A stretch of 64,000 nt of DNA from Candidatus Nitrotoga sp. MKT (GCA_003402345.1 QFXH01000001.1:186001-250000), one strand, 5' to 3'; counted from the stretch's first letter, positions 8,682 through 17,246 are shown. Numbers and translations: made by a program. The notes: generated by a model not told the origin, from the letters alone.

Positions 8682-9611
8682 CTACTCCTGATCAATGATT
8701 GATGTAGGTGCACCTGGGATTGGATTTCCCGCAATTTTATTGTTGCCAAATGAAATGATTTGGCCTCCACTTGCTGCAATCAGGCCCTGAGCATTATGGA
8801 AAATATTTGTATTCGAGATGTGTATTTTTGCAGCCGCTCCTTCCGAAATTATGCCCCCAAATGCGCTGTAATTGACAGATGAGTTTTCAATAGACATTTC
8901 GGTTGGAGCACTAGCAGAAAATGCAACAAAACCATTGCCAGGATTAGAATTTGCTGCAATGCTATTTCGAACAGTTGCCTTAGTCCTGTCCTCGATACGC
9001 AGACCAAATTTATTACTATCCATCGTTACATTACTGAGAGAAACTGTCGTAAAAACACCGACTGCTGGCTTTACAAAAATTGCACCCCCATTTGTCACAT
9101 TAGCTGCGTTTCGGATGACTGTATCTCTTACAAAGAGCATGCTATTCGGGGTCGAATTTTGCGCATCAATCCCTTTTTGGACTACATTTTCGATAACACA
9201 ATTTTCGACATGCAGCTCTTTCCCCGCAATGAAACGAATCCCGTTCAATCCCGTACGTACGCCATTGATGTGGACGCCTCGAATTGCCACCACATCTGAT
9301 GCTCCGGCGTTGACAATGATGCCATTGGTAAGGGACGACAATATGCTTGCCGTCTGTCCGCCTCCATCAATTGTGATGGCTTTAGTAATAGTTACCGCAC
9401 CGAAGCCGCCCGGATCGAGAACACTAATTTCACCTCCCGCAGCAGTCTTTGAAATTGAGCCAGCAAACGTTTTGCAGGGTGCAGTCCGACTGCATGGATT
9501 CGCATCGTCCCCTACACCGGATACCCAGGTTCGCGTAGCCTGAGCTGACGCCAGTTGGGAGATAGCGAGCATTATGATAAGGAACAAATATTTAACTAAC
9601 GGCTTCAACAT
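8682..9611 (-). CDS. Secreted right-handed parallel beta-helix protein
   Basis: The 309-residue product begins with a signal peptide (LVKYLFLIIMLAISQLASA, cleavage after ASA probable). A conserved N-terminal block follows, RTWVSGVGDDANPCSRT and PCKTFAGSISKTAAGGEI, with two cysteines that may pair. The rest is made of short beta-strand turns (VTITKAITIDGGG, GIIVNAG, HVENCVIENV, NVTMDSNKFGL, AKIHISNTNI, IISFGNNKI) typical of Pfam beta-helix repeats. Proteins of this family are widespread in proteobacteria; the function is unknown, and a polysaccharide-binding or lyase-like role is only suggested by the fold. No catalytic motif is recognisable. Start support: AAAGGAAA a few bases before the ATG. 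It is a single-gene unit bounded by gene-free stretches. Confidence 0.85.
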   Translation of the reverse strand: MLKPLVKYLFLIIMLAISQLASAQATRTWVSGVGDDANPCSRTAPCKTFAGSISKTAAGGEISVLDPGGFGAVTITKAITIDGGGQTASILSSLTNGIIVNAGASDVVAIRGVHINGVRTGLNGIRFIAGKELHVENCVIENVVQKGIDAQNSTPNSMLFVRDTVIRNAANVTNGGAIFVKPAVGVFTTVSLSNVTMDSNKFGLRIEDRTKATVRNSIAANSNPGNGFVAFSASAPTEMSIENSSVNYSAFGGIISEGAAAKIHISNTNIFHNAQGLIAASGGQIISFGNNKIAGNPIPGAPTSIIDQE

Positions 9612-9970
9612 ATAAATTTCCTTTATTTAAAAATAATAAATTAAACAAATTTTTGAAAGTTCAACAATACTAACAGGTGTCTCAATCAGGTACGCGATAT
9701 TCATTACCGTCCATTGCTAGATGAGTAATCAAACTTAGAGCGATCAAATATGGCTTGCTGAAGCCAATTGTCAATCAATGGGCATCCACGGATTTATGCC
9801 GTCAAGCTGTTTTCATAAAATTGGCACCCAACTTCCCTGGCTTTGCTATAAATTGCACTTGGTACTTTCTGTTTCATCCCACACATCTGTTTTCAAATTT
9901 AACAAAACGTGGGGAGCCATTTTTCCCAGCCTACCCTAATATGAGTATTTAAAATAATAATGGCTTAAAC
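9612..9970. other. Gene-free stretch upstream of the beta-helix gene
   Basis: About 360 bp, AT-rich near 9612-9660, where the promoter of the beta-helix gene should lie. A small hairpin TGGCTT-GCTG-AAGCCA is at 9751-9766. The 65-codon ORF at 9755 has no recognisable similarity. I see nothing else. Confidence 0.5.
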
Positions 9971-10423
9971 CTAAAGGAATTCTGGTGATATGACTGTGCG
10001 TAGTACAACTTGTGTTCCGTCATCGTGCAAACGGCTACTAAACCACCACACACAGCCCTTCTTGATGCTCCAGTCAGTCTCGGTGCCTGCCAGTAAGATA
10101 GCAGCAATACGCCCCAAGGTAGGCTGGTGACCCACTACAACTACCGCACCCTTGGCATTCGGCCAGCCTGCTGCAGCTATTACCGACATGACGGATGCTC
10201 CTGTACCGACTTCCCTTGTGATTCCGAACTCCCGGCCCAAGGCACTTGCAGTTTGGTGCGCCCGTTTTGCCGGGCTGACCAAGATGCGCGCCCCTTCGGG
10301 AAGATGGGATTTGAGCCATCGCCCCACCTGTTGAGCTTGTTTTTCACCTTTTACGGTAAGTTTGCGCGCGTCGTCCGGCACACCGTCCTCAGCATCCGCA
10401 TGCCGCCATAAGATTAGATCCAA
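9971..10423 (-). CDS. sixA: SixA-type phosphohistidine phosphatase
   Basis: This is a short histidine-phosphatase-superfamily protein that would remove phosphate from phosphohistidine or another phosphoester. The catalytic His is in the N-terminal LILWRHADAED (RHG-like motif), followed by Arg in LVSPAKRAHQTA and the second His in VVVGHQPTLG. I choose a TTG start at 10423 instead of the track's ATG at 10453. The protein then begins at the usual SixA position (LDLILWRH), and a GGAGG lies 7-8 nt before the TTG. Length is then about 150 residues, normal for SixA. It lies upstream of, and on the same strand as, a CYTH-CHAD protein with a likely polyphosphate link. The actual substrate cannot be read from sequence. 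Confidence 0.88.
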   Translation of the reverse strand: MDLILWRHADAEDGVPDDARKLTVKGEKQAQQVGRWLKSHLPEGARILVSPAKRAHQTASALGREFGITREVGTGASVMSVIAAAGWPNAKGAVVVVGHQPTLGRIAAILLAGTETDWSIKKGCVWWFSSRLHDDGTQVVLRTVISPEFL

Positions 10424-10468
10424 AGCCCAGCCCTCCGATAATAAAACCACCATTCTATATCCCGATTG

Positions 10469-10555
10469 CTACAGCCACTCACAGCCTGCCCAAAATTCGG
10501 GCACATCACCGCTCACCTCCACGCCACCGCTGCAGCCTAATATTTCAAGCTTCAT
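10469..10555 (-). pseudogene. 28-codon remnant resembling the start of a metallo-beta-lactamase-fold phosphodiesterase
   Basis: Directly before sixA on the same strand is a well-formed start: GGGAGA a few bases before an ATG. The peptide MKLEILGCSGGVEVSGD follows and stops after 28 codons. The first ten residues match the N-terminus I associate with class II cyclic-nucleotide phosphodiesterase-like proteins of the metallo-beta-lactamase fold (MKLEILGCSGGIG). No HxHxDH motif or other core follows, so if this reading is right only the first strand survives. It is too short for the ORF track. It could instead be a short leader peptide for sixA. Confidence 0.35.
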
Positions 10556-10624
10556 ACTGTTCTCCCTTTGACATTCATTTCACGTGATGTGAAAAAAGGG
10601 CAGCATTTTTCATCAGCAGCCATA

Positions 10625-12109
10625 CTATTTCCAGAATACCTTTTGCCGCGTGAAATTCCTCCATGCCTGATGTAATTCAGGCAAGCGCACACGGCTGGAA
10701 CAGGCTGTCCATCCGCTAACGATACCAGCCGCCTGCCCGCGCGGCACAGGCAGCTCGGAGAGTAGCTGTTGCGTAACAGCGGCGTCGTTTAGGGTACCGA
10801 GCACATCCTGAAGCGCAGCCAGTGCCGCGAGGTAGGGACGCGCACGCTTATGCGGGTAGAGGCCAGCAAAAAACTCCGCCGCATAACGCAGCTTCTTGGC
10901 GGCAATACGCAACGCATGACGTTCAGCCGTGTTCAGCGCAGCGTGGCGCCGGCCTTTGCGACGCACGCGTTTATGCTGCCGGGTGAGAATTTGTGTGGCA
11001 AATTCGTTAAGCGCAACGGACTCGGCTGGCAGTTCCGCCTGGCGCGCGAGTTGAAGGCCGAGCGTCAGTACCAGTCTGGTGTAGCGCTGCGACCGTACAG
11101 CCTCAAGCGCTGCCTGTCGGCGGGCAGCGCGCAATTCAGCGGCGTCCGCCTGCAACCGTGCCAACGCCCGATTGTCAGGCAACTGTTCGGCAATCTGCGG
11201 CAGCGTTTGGGTAACAAATACGTCCCAGTCCCGTGCTGGCCCCAGGTAGCCCATGATCCAGCGCAACTCCTGCATGACGCCGACGAAGGCCTCGGGAAGC
11301 ACGACGCCAAACAGGCCCAGCGCCGAGAGCAACCTTCTCACCGCAACGCGCGCTTGATGCAGGTATTCCGGGTCGTGCCCCAGTTCCGCCACGTTTCCCT
11401 GGAGCTGCGCAAGGCATTCCCCGGCAATGCGGTGAAATGCTTGCGTAACCGACATCTCTGGCACTAGTCCCACTGGCTGCGCCATGCGCGGTGGAGGCGT
11501 TTCTCCGCTGCATAGCAGATAGCCGCGCTGGGCCTTGCTTATATCTTCTACCCAGAGCGGCACTTGTTTCTGGATGGCCAAAGCAACTTCAAACAAGCTT
11601 GTCGCCTCGCCCGCCTTAAGTTCAAGTTCCACTTCGCTGATTGGTTGGCACCTGTTACCCGCATGTACCTCACCTTGGTCCAGCGCCAGCTCGATTTCGG
11701 CCCCTTGTGCTGTGCGAAGCTGCCAGGCTGTGCGCCAGAAATCAGTAACGAATAGCGGGCACAACCGTGCCAATAGCTTGGGCGTCAATAATAGTGCGAG
11801 GTCAGGTATGCTCGGCGCCGGTTCGGGCTTCTCGCCCCGCACCGGCCACTCCCACTCGTTACGATGGTGCAGCCCCCCTTCCGCACTCCCCCCACCCTTA
11901 ACGGTTTGCACCCAACACCCACTTATTCGGCGCAGGCGGAGGGTAAAACCCGCTCGCAGTAAATCCTGCTCGGGCGTGTCAAAGTAAATACTGTGGAGCT
12001 TGTGGCGACGAGGTTTGCCCTGCACCATTGATTTCAGAACAGGATGCCGCCGCAAGCGCTCGACATGTGCCGGATCTATGGTCAGTTTCAGCTCGATTTC
12101 AGTGGGCAT
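10625..12109 (-). CDS. CYTH-CHAD domain protein (putative inorganic triphosphatase)
   Basis: The N-terminal half is a CYTH domain, the triphosphate tunnel fold, with the signature EIELKL at the start and further charged strands (HSIYFDTPEQDL, LRLRRI, EVELELKAG). The C-terminal half, about residues 220-490, is a CHAD domain, an alpha-helical bundle rich in conserved His and basic residues (HQARVAVRRLLSAL, HALRIAAKKLRYAAEFF) that binds polyphosphate in studied members. Together these resemble E. coli YgiF, an inorganic triphosphatase. The start is set at ATG 12109 (MPTEIELKL) because CYTH proteins begin there; the track's extra 27 residues have no counterpart. No clear Shine-Dalgarno sequence is visible. 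Its neighbours sixA, phoU and ppk support a phosphate role. Confidence 0.88.
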   Translation of the reverse strand: MPTEIELKLTIDPAHVERLRRHPVLKSMVQGKPRRHKLHSIYFDTPEQDLLRAGFTLRLRRISGCWVQTVKGGGSAEGGLHHRNEWEWPVRGEKPEPAPSIPDLALLLTPKLLARLCPLFVTDFWRTAWQLRTAQGAEIELALDQGEVHAGNRCQPISEVELELKAGEATSLFEVALAIQKQVPLWVEDISKAQRGYLLCSGETPPPRMAQPVGLVPEMSVTQAFHRIAGECLAQLQGNVAELGHDPEYLHQARVAVRRLLSALGLFGVVLPEAFVGVMQELRWIMGYLGPARDWDVFVTQTLPQIAEQLPDNRALARLQADAAELRAARRQAALEAVRSQRYTRLVLTLGLQLARQAELPAESVALNEFATQILTRQHKRVRRKGRRHAALNTAERHALRIAAKKLRYAAEFFAGLYPHKRARPYLAALAALQDVLGTLNDAAVTQQLLSELPVPRGQAAGIVSGWTACSSRVRLPELHQAWRNFTRQKVFWK

Positions 12110-12208
12110 GAGCGCGGTAGACAATAAAAAGCCAGGGTAACATGCGGCGAAACAGAATAATTGAAAGCGGACTGGTAGAAGTATAGCCACTCAGGCCGCC
12201 CGAAGCTA

Positions 12209-12249
12209 TTGATCCGGTACGGAGTTAATACTTCACCGTGCCGGATCAA
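12209..12249. mobile_element. IS630-related mini-element, 41 bp, TA-flanked, with an extra end copy
   Basis: TTGATCCGGTACGG and CCGTGCCGGATCAA form imperfect inverted ends of a 41-bp unit bounded on both sides by TA (12207-12208, 12250-12251). A third partial end, GTGCCGGATCAA followed by TA, lies directly downstream at 12255-12267. The ends match those at 7784, 14183, 15315 and 21722. The unit fills the gap between the CYTH-CHAD gene and olsB. Confidence 0.7.
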
Positions 12250-12307
12250 TAAGGTGCCGGATCAATAAGTCTGTTGCAAGCGAAGCAGCAAAAAATGCGT
12301 AGGTCGC

Positions 12308-13057
12308 CTATGGGCGGATAAAATGCTTGGCATATTTTTCGTTTAGCCTGGACATGGGCAATAAGATAAACAAATCAGCAGTATTGAAATCTGGGTCCCA
12401 GGCCGGTTCACCGCCAATGTAAGCGCCCAAACGTAAATAGCCCTTAATTAACGGGGGGATATTGACGTCAAGCGTACTGTCTAATGCTTCCAGCGGCAAC
12501 GGACAGCGGGGAAACACGCGATATTCGGCGGGTGCAGCATACAGCTTGTTCAATTTTTTGAAAATGCTGGCAGCGCAATGCCCACCATCGTTCATACTGA
12601 TGCTGGCGCAACCAATCAGGTATTCATGGTTATTCTTGTGCATATAATCAGCGAGACCACTCCATAGCCGGGCGATGGTTGCGCCATCACGATAATTTGA
12701 ATGTACACAGGAGCGGCCAACTTCAACCATGCGGTCGCGCAGATGGGCCAAGCGCGTCAAATCAAACTCGGTTTCCGCGTAGTAGCCGCAAATGGTTCGA
12801 GCGCGGTCGGGGGGCAATATCCGATAGGTACCGATCACCTTGTTGGTGCCGTTATCGCGTACTAGCAAATGTTCGCAATAACGGTCGAAAACGTCGCAGT
12901 CAATTCCTTCATGTGCGCTAACCAAAGAGGCGCCCATTTCTTCAGCAAATACTTTATACCTCAGGCGTTGCGCTTCCTCAATTTCTGAGTCGGTTCTAGC
13001 CATGCTGAGGGTAAACCGATTATGCGGCAGGTGGTGTTTTTGGTTCAGATTTAACAT
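12308..13057 (-). CDS. olsB: Ornithine N-acyltransferase (OlsB-like)
   Basis: OlsB adds a 3-hydroxyacyl chain to the alpha-amino group of ornithine, giving lyso-ornithine lipid, the first step of this phosphorus-free membrane lipid. The protein is a GNAT-fold Acyltransf_5 member: ARTDSEIEEAQRLRYKVFAEEMGA near the N-terminus, then FDRYCEHLLVRD, IGTYRILPP, and MVEVGRSCVHSNYRDG. Length of about 250 residues is usual. I place the start at ATG 13057, because GGAG lies 6 nt before it inside the codons following the track's first ATG at 13069. The gene upstream on the same strand is an OlsA-like acyltransferase, the second enzyme of the pathway, which strengthens the call. The assignment of substrate is from family and context. 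Confidence 0.85.
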   Translation of the reverse strand: MLNLNQKHHLPHNRFTLSMARTDSEIEEAQRLRYKVFAEEMGASLVSAHEGIDCDVFDRYCEHLLVRDNGTNKVIGTYRILPPDRARTICGYYAETEFDLTRLAHLRDRMVEVGRSCVHSNYRDGATIARLWSGLADYMHKNNHEYLIGCASISMNDGGHCAASIFKKLNKLYAAPAEYRVFPRCPLPLEALDSTLDVNIPPLIKGYLRLGAYIGGEPAWDPDFNTADLFILLPMSRLNEKYAKHFIRP

Positions 13058-13243
13058 CGTTGTCTCCATGAGTGGGATAAAGACAAATTTAACGATGGCC
13101 TGTTGCGGGGGTATTACAGGAAAATTAAGGATTGATGAAAAGCGTACTTTATTCGCTTATTAAATTTTGGGGATGAAGCCCATGTTGAGCAAAAACGTGG
13201 GAGCTCAAAGGAAGAGCACAAGATGGCGTTGGCGATTGTGGCG

Positions 13244-14110
13244 CTACTCTGCTATATGGCTGGCATGGCCAGATGATAGATTGGTCAGGGCTGTATGGAT
13301 AGCTTCCCGCGCCTCAGAGGCCAGCATACGGCGGTTCTTTCCTGTGCATGGGATTCCCGGTAAATATACCAGAGTGACATGCAAGGAAGGACTGCACAAA
13401 ATTTTCCATAGCGACCCGACAAATGTCATGTCCTCCACAAAAGCCGCATCGCCATTAGCCTTGCCAGTGCCATCGTGATAGCGGATAGCAACCGGACAAA
13501 TAGTCGATCCAATATCAACAGGCCCTTGCAGCAGTGACGAATGAAAATGGCCAAGTTGGGTGCCATCGGTGGTCGTACCTTCCGGGAACACGGCGATACG
13601 ATCTCCCTGTTCGAGCATTCCTTTAATTTGGCCGTTAATGCGCGCTGTCTCCTGTCGGATGTCACGCTTGATAAACAGGGTGTTAATACGGTGAAATATC
13701 CAGCCCAAAACTGGCCAATCGCCCACTTCAGATTTGGCGACAAAGTATGCCGGAAGCACTGCGTTCATGGAAACGGCATCCAGCCAAGAGATATGGTTGG
13801 CAACAAGCAGGCGGCCCTGCGCAGTTGCATTATGGTAACAACCATAAGTTTCCAAACCAACGTTTAGTAAATCCAAAAATTTGCGTGACCAATATTGAAC
13901 GATGCGCTGTTGCGTTGATTTGTTCAGTACCGGAATTGCAGCGGCAAGTAGCATACCATAAATAATATGAAGGGCTATGCGACAACCCCGGAAGCAGGCA
14001 GTTGGGGTGCTTATCAATTGCGGTGCTTGATAGGGAGTTTCGCAGCTGTGGGAGGTGGGATTCATAATGGCCATGTTATTTTGTCCGTATAAGAAATGGT
14101 TCCATGGCAT
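13244..14110 (-). CDS. olsA: Lyso-ornithine lipid O-acyltransferase (OlsA/PlsC family)
   Basis: A 1-acyl-glycerol-3-phosphate acyltransferase-fold enzyme expected to add the second acyl chain to lyso-ornithine lipid. The HX4D catalytic motif is in LVANHISWLD and the substrate-site motif in VFPEGTTTDG. A hydrophobic segment near residues 45-65 (ALHIIYGMLLAAAIPVL) should anchor it in the inner membrane. It precedes olsB with a 186-bp gap, on the same strand. Several ATGs near the N-terminus are possible (14110, 14074, 14065) and no strong ribosome site decides between them. It could act as a general PlsC, but the pairing with olsB favours the ornithine-lipid role. Confidence 0.8.
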   Translation of the reverse strand: MPWNHFLYGQNNMAIMNPTSHSCETPYQAPQLISTPTACFRGCRIALHIIYGMLLAAAIPVLNKSTQQRIVQYWSRKFLDLLNVGLETYGCYHNATAQGRLLVANHISWLDAVSMNAVLPAYFVAKSEVGDWPVLGWIFHRINTLFIKRDIRQETARINGQIKGMLEQGDRIAVFPEGTTTDGTQLGHFHSSLLQGPVDIGSTICPVAIRYHDGTGKANGDAAFVEDMTFVGSLWKILCSPSLHVTLVYLPGIPCTGKNRRMLASEAREAIHTALTNLSSGHASHIAE

Positions 14111-14182
14111 TAAACGCGCAAAATGTTACACCCGTATTAATGCTGTTTGTTTGGGTGGTTGCTGGAGCACAAGGTACACCTA

Positions 14183-14303
14183 TTGATCCGGCACAGTTTA
14201 TCCAAGAAACCGTTCGCATTGAGCCTGTCGAAATGTGAATGGCTTCTTATGCTTCGACAAATTCAGCACGAACGGCATTCAAGTTCCATTCGCGCCCGAT
14301 TAA
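14183..14303. mobile_element. IS630-related mini-element, about 121 bp
   Basis: A TA at 14181-14182 is followed by TTGATCCGGCACAGTTTATC, the same end as beside the IS630 relic at 7784. The right end is a weaker match (GCCCGATTAA then TA). Inside lies a REP-like palindromic pair, GAGCCTGTCGAA and TTCGACAAATTCAGC, of the kind common in betaproteobacterial intergenic DNA. Confidence 0.6.
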
Positions 14304-14304
14304 T

Positions 14305-14384
14305 AGGGGTATTTTGCCTGCCAATTTACAGCCCGGAACGCAATCCCGAAGAACGCCTTAACGCCGATCTGGGACACACTATTT
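14305..14384 (+). pseudogene. IS630 transposase C-terminal fragment
   Basis: The plus strand encodes CLPIYSPERNPEERLNADLG, nearly the same as YLPSYSPELNPEERLNADLK of the relic at 7837. This is the segment with the catalytic Glu of the DDE_3 domain. Only about 25 codons remain. The fragment begins where the mini-element at 14183 ends and runs up to the phoU stop codon on the opposite strand, so an old insertion and deletion next to phoU is likely. Confidence 0.75.
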
Positions 14385-15122
14385 GTAGAAAGTGTCAATG
14401 CGTTCCGTGGCAAATTTCTCTAAAACTTCGCGCTCAATTTCTTCCACGGTGACATGGCGCACGTCTTTGCCCTTGACCATGTAAACCACGTATTCAGATA
14501 TATTTTTGGCATGGTCACCGACGCGCTCAATGGCCTTGGCGATAAACAGAATTTCCAGCGCAGTGGAGATGGTGCGCGGGTCTTCCATCATGTAGGTGAT
14601 GAGGTAGCGTAGGATGGTACGGAATTCTTCATCAACCAAGTCATCCTGACGCACCACTTGGGCTGTGTAATGAAGGTCAAGACGGGCAAATGCATCGAGC
14701 GATTTGCGTAGCATATCCAAAGCCAGTTCAGCGATATGCTTGATCTCCGTATAACGCGGCAAGACGAGACGCTTTCCCTGTGACAGCAATTTACCTATGC
14801 GTGCTATTTTTGCTGCCTCGTCACCGATACGCTCGAGGTCAGTGATAGTTTTGACCATCGTCATTACCATGCGTAAGTCCCCTGCGGTAGGCTGTCGCCG
14901 CGCAATAATCTGGCTACAGTTTTCGTCAATTTGTACTTCCATCGCGTTAACGCGGTGATCATCATTAATAACACGGTTCATTGATGGCACGTCGTCACTA
15001 ATTAGCGCCTCAATAGCCAGCTGGACCTGGCTTTCCACCAATCCACCCATTTGTAATACTTGCGTTTTCACCGTATCCAGATCGACATCAAATTGCTTAG
15101 AGGTATGTTCAGTGGAGATCAT
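14379..15122 (-). CDS. phoU: Phosphate signalling regulator PhoU
   Basis: PhoU is a helical-bundle metal-binding protein that connects the Pst phosphate transporter to the PhoR/PhoB two-component system and limits phosphate uptake and polyphosphate build-up. The two repeats each carry a metal-site motif, seen here as DLERIGDEAAKIA and AIERVGDHAKNISE. The start at ATG 15122 (MISTEHTSKQFD) is the family start; the longer track ORF is rejected. Length is about 247 residues. No pst or phoBR genes lie beside it in this window. The stop codon coincides with the edge of an IS630 fragment, so the last residues (about FATERIDTFYK) may be altered from the ancestral C-terminus. Confidence 0.93.
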   Translation of the reverse strand: MISTEHTSKQFDVDLDTVKTQVLQMGGLVESQVQLAIEALISDDVPSMNRVINDDHRVNAMEVQIDENCSQIIARRQPTAGDLRMVMTMVKTITDLERIGDEAAKIARIGKLLSQGKRLVLPRYTEIKHIAELALDMLRKSLDAFARLDLHYTAQVVRQDDLVDEEFRTILRYLITYMMEDPRTISTALEILFIAKAIERVGDHAKNISEYVVYMVKGKDVRHVTVEEIEREVLEKFATERIDTFYK

Positions 15123-15268
15123 GTTTAAAATTCTTTTTGGATAGAAGTTAGTGGTGATACTACTCGCGTACTGTGACAATTTTGTTACATGCAAAACAAC
15201 AAATGTACGTGCCCAGACTCTGGATTTCTGAGGGGTTTTCACTTCCAAGTAAATGCTCCCTCACCCAT

Positions 15269-15295
15269 AAAAAAAGACCGCAAACTGCGGTCTTT
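15269..15295 (-). terminator. Rho-independent terminator after the PhoX-like gene
   Basis: AAAGACCGCA and TGCGGTCTTT form a 10-bp stem with a 3-base loop. Read on the minus strand it is followed by a T run, so it fits the end of transcripts from the PhoX-like gene at 15485. Confidence 0.8.
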
Positions 15296-15314
15296 CGGTA
15301 TTAACATTTGACTA

Positions 15315-15426
15315 TTGATCCGGCACGATGAGGTATTAGTTCCGTTCGGGCTGAGTTTGTCGAAGCCCGCTCACCTTTCGACAGGCTCAAGGCGAACGAA
15401 CTTCAAACATAATCTGGCCGAATCAA
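15315..15426. mobile_element. IS630-related mini-element, 112 bp, TA-flanked
   Basis: TTGATCCGGCAC at the left and TGGCCGAATCAA at the right form inverted ends bounded by TA at 15313-15314 and 15427-15428. The interior holds a REP-like palindrome, with CTGAGTTTGTCGAAG and CTTTCGACAGGCTCA. It lies between the terminator at 15269 and the end of the PhoX-like gene, within the 362-bp gene-free gap between phoU and that gene. Confidence 0.7.
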
Positions 15427-15484
15427 TAAGTGCCGAAATAAAACCATTCGCTACTGAAACATAACTCTCATCTTTTAAAAAATA

Positions 15485-16954
15485 TTATTTCTTGATTTTA
15501 AATCCCGTTATTTTGATGATGTCATCGGTGCCATATCCATCCACCATAGGCATATTCGTGTCGTCTGAATGCTGGATCGAAACATAAGCCGTAGTACCAT
15601 CAGCTGAGAAAATAAAGCCGGTTGGTTCAGCGCTGGAATCTTTCACCGAGAGCATTTTTACACATCCATCTGTCTTAATATCGCGGTCAGCACCATCTGA
15701 CAGGCAAGCAAAAATATCACCATTTGAGTGATCTTCAATCACGTATAAATTGCCAGTTTTTGGTTGAAATTCAAGGTTGTCAAAGGCATTAAAATCAGTA
15801 TCCCCTTCAACAAACCGATTTACGTCAACAGTGCGCTTGGTTGCATCGGCGCTTAACGGTTTGTCGTCCACACCACAAATAACTTCAGCAAAATTAAACG
15901 CATCTTCATTGCCGGTGTTGGCCCAGCAGAAACGGACCGCTTCCGGGTTAGCGGAATCGGTATACATCAGATCCTGATGCAAGTCTTCAGGGCGATAATA
16001 GCCGGTCGCACCTTTCACATAGGCGTCAGCCCGGGCAGTAGCTGCATTGACTGGCAACCAAGCCGCATTGCCGATTTCACAACCTTGGCCGTACTGCTGA
16101 TTGTTATCCACACAGGAAACCTGCATGGCATAAACAGAGCCCGCGGCAAGCGGCGAATCGGCCAGATTTTCGATTTTGTCATTTCCAGTGCGGGGCGTTT
16201 GTGGCACAAACTTGAAAATGGCACCGCCATCGGCGTCAGCAGGGGTGCCAGGCCGCAGCTCATCGCCAGCGATTACCACGCCGGTCGGCAGAATCGCCAA
16301 CCCTTCCCAAGCCATAGTCGGCAGCGCATTACGTTTGGCAATGCGGGCTGAGTCAGTCACAGCGCCACTGGTACGATCAAGTACTGTTTGATTGGATACA
16401 TTCAGCGGGTCAAGTATTTCATAAGCGCCACCATCACTGCGCTCTTCAGTAGCCAGAATGGTGTTCCAAGGTGTCGTACGGATACCGTCGCAAGAACTCA
16501 TGCCGCGCAAGAGCGTTTCAACATGCCCAGTTACAAGGTTAATACTCTGAACGGATGGGTTGTATTTGCCAGAGGCGAGCACAGCACGGCCTCCTTCAAC
16601 ACAAGTAATTAAATGGGTAGGCTTATCTATAGGGAAAAATGCCATCATGTCCGTGGCATTAGCCGCGTTACGGGTCAAATATTCCGCTTTCAGGCCTCCA
16701 GCCACCAACACTTGGCTTGTCGCTTTCTGATCCAGTGCCCGATAGGCACCTGTCGTTGCCGGTGCGGATTTTTGTAGCGGCTTATTGAAGCCGAATAATT
16801 TCTCGGATTGCGCGTTCAGCAAGTGCTCTGTCATAGCGCCAAAGTCTTTCTTGTTGTCGGAACCGTTGAAATCGTCATCAGCTAGTACAATATTTGAAAA
16901 AACAATCGAAGTAAGAGCAATTGCAAGCGTAGAACGTTTGAGCATAAAGTTCAT
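15485..16954 (-). CDS. PhoX-like (DUF839) phosphatase, exported
   Basis: This protein resembles the PhoX/DUF839 group of calcium- and iron-dependent alkaline phosphatases and related beta-propeller proteins. Supporting segments are the paired Glu in the propeller (TILATEERSDGGAYEI), GLAILPTGVVIAGDELRPG, YRPEDLH, and NLEFQPKTGNLYVIEDH; these acidic residues would bind metals. The N-terminus is a signal peptide (STLAIALTSIVFSNIVLA). The start is set at ATG 16954, which has AAGGAG 7 nt upstream; the track's first 17 codons are rejected. Location between phoU and ppk supports a phosphate-scavenging role in the periplasm, though the Cys and other PhoX iron ligands cannot be confirmed by eye, so activity is inferred. 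Confidence 0.75.
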   Translation of the reverse strand: MNFMLKRSTLAIALTSIVFSNIVLADDDFNGSDNKKDFGAMTEHLLNAQSEKLFGFNKPLQKSAPATTGAYRALDQKATSQVLVAGGLKAEYLTRNAANATDMMAFFPIDKPTHLITCVEGGRAVLASGKYNPSVQSINLVTGHVETLLRGMSSCDGIRTTPWNTILATEERSDGGAYEILDPLNVSNQTVLDRTSGAVTDSARIAKRNALPTMAWEGLAILPTGVVIAGDELRPGTPADADGGAIFKFVPQTPRTGNDKIENLADSPLAAGSVYAMQVSCVDNNQQYGQGCEIGNAAWLPVNAATARADAYVKGATGYYRPEDLHQDLMYTDSANPEAVRFCWANTGNEDAFNFAEVICGVDDKPLSADATKRTVDVNRFVEGDTDFNAFDNLEFQPKTGNLYVIEDHSNGDIFACLSDGADRDIKTDGCVKMLSVKDSSAEPTGFIFSADGTTAYVSIQHSDDTNMPMVDGYGTDDIIKITGFKIKK

Positions 16955-17246
16955 CTTGAAACTCCTTAATAAAATATTAACAGGCAGATTATTAAAATTA
17001 GACATGGGTGCAGTTATCCGAATTACTACTGCGAAGCCAGTCTAATCAAGCAACGTGACAGAAATATTAATTAATCCGTACTTCCTGAATGGTGTGCCAT
17101 CTTTTTTAAAGCGGCTATGAAAACAGCTTGGGATTTTTGCTACGGCGAGCGATGTGTTTATTAATGGAAGCAAAAGCGTCAGCGCAGAAGTATTATCAAG
17201 AACGTTATCTGCAAAAAATCAACAGCCACTTAGCCCAAAAAATCGT

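Noticed and set aside
8872-9543. 223-codon plus-strand ORF opposite the beta-helix gene
   Set aside because: It is the antisense shadow of a gene with a signal peptide and clear family features.
14147-14452. 101-codon plus-strand ORF at the phoU end as a real gene
   Set aside because: Only the middle is transposase-like; the start is mini-element DNA and the end is antisense to phoU.
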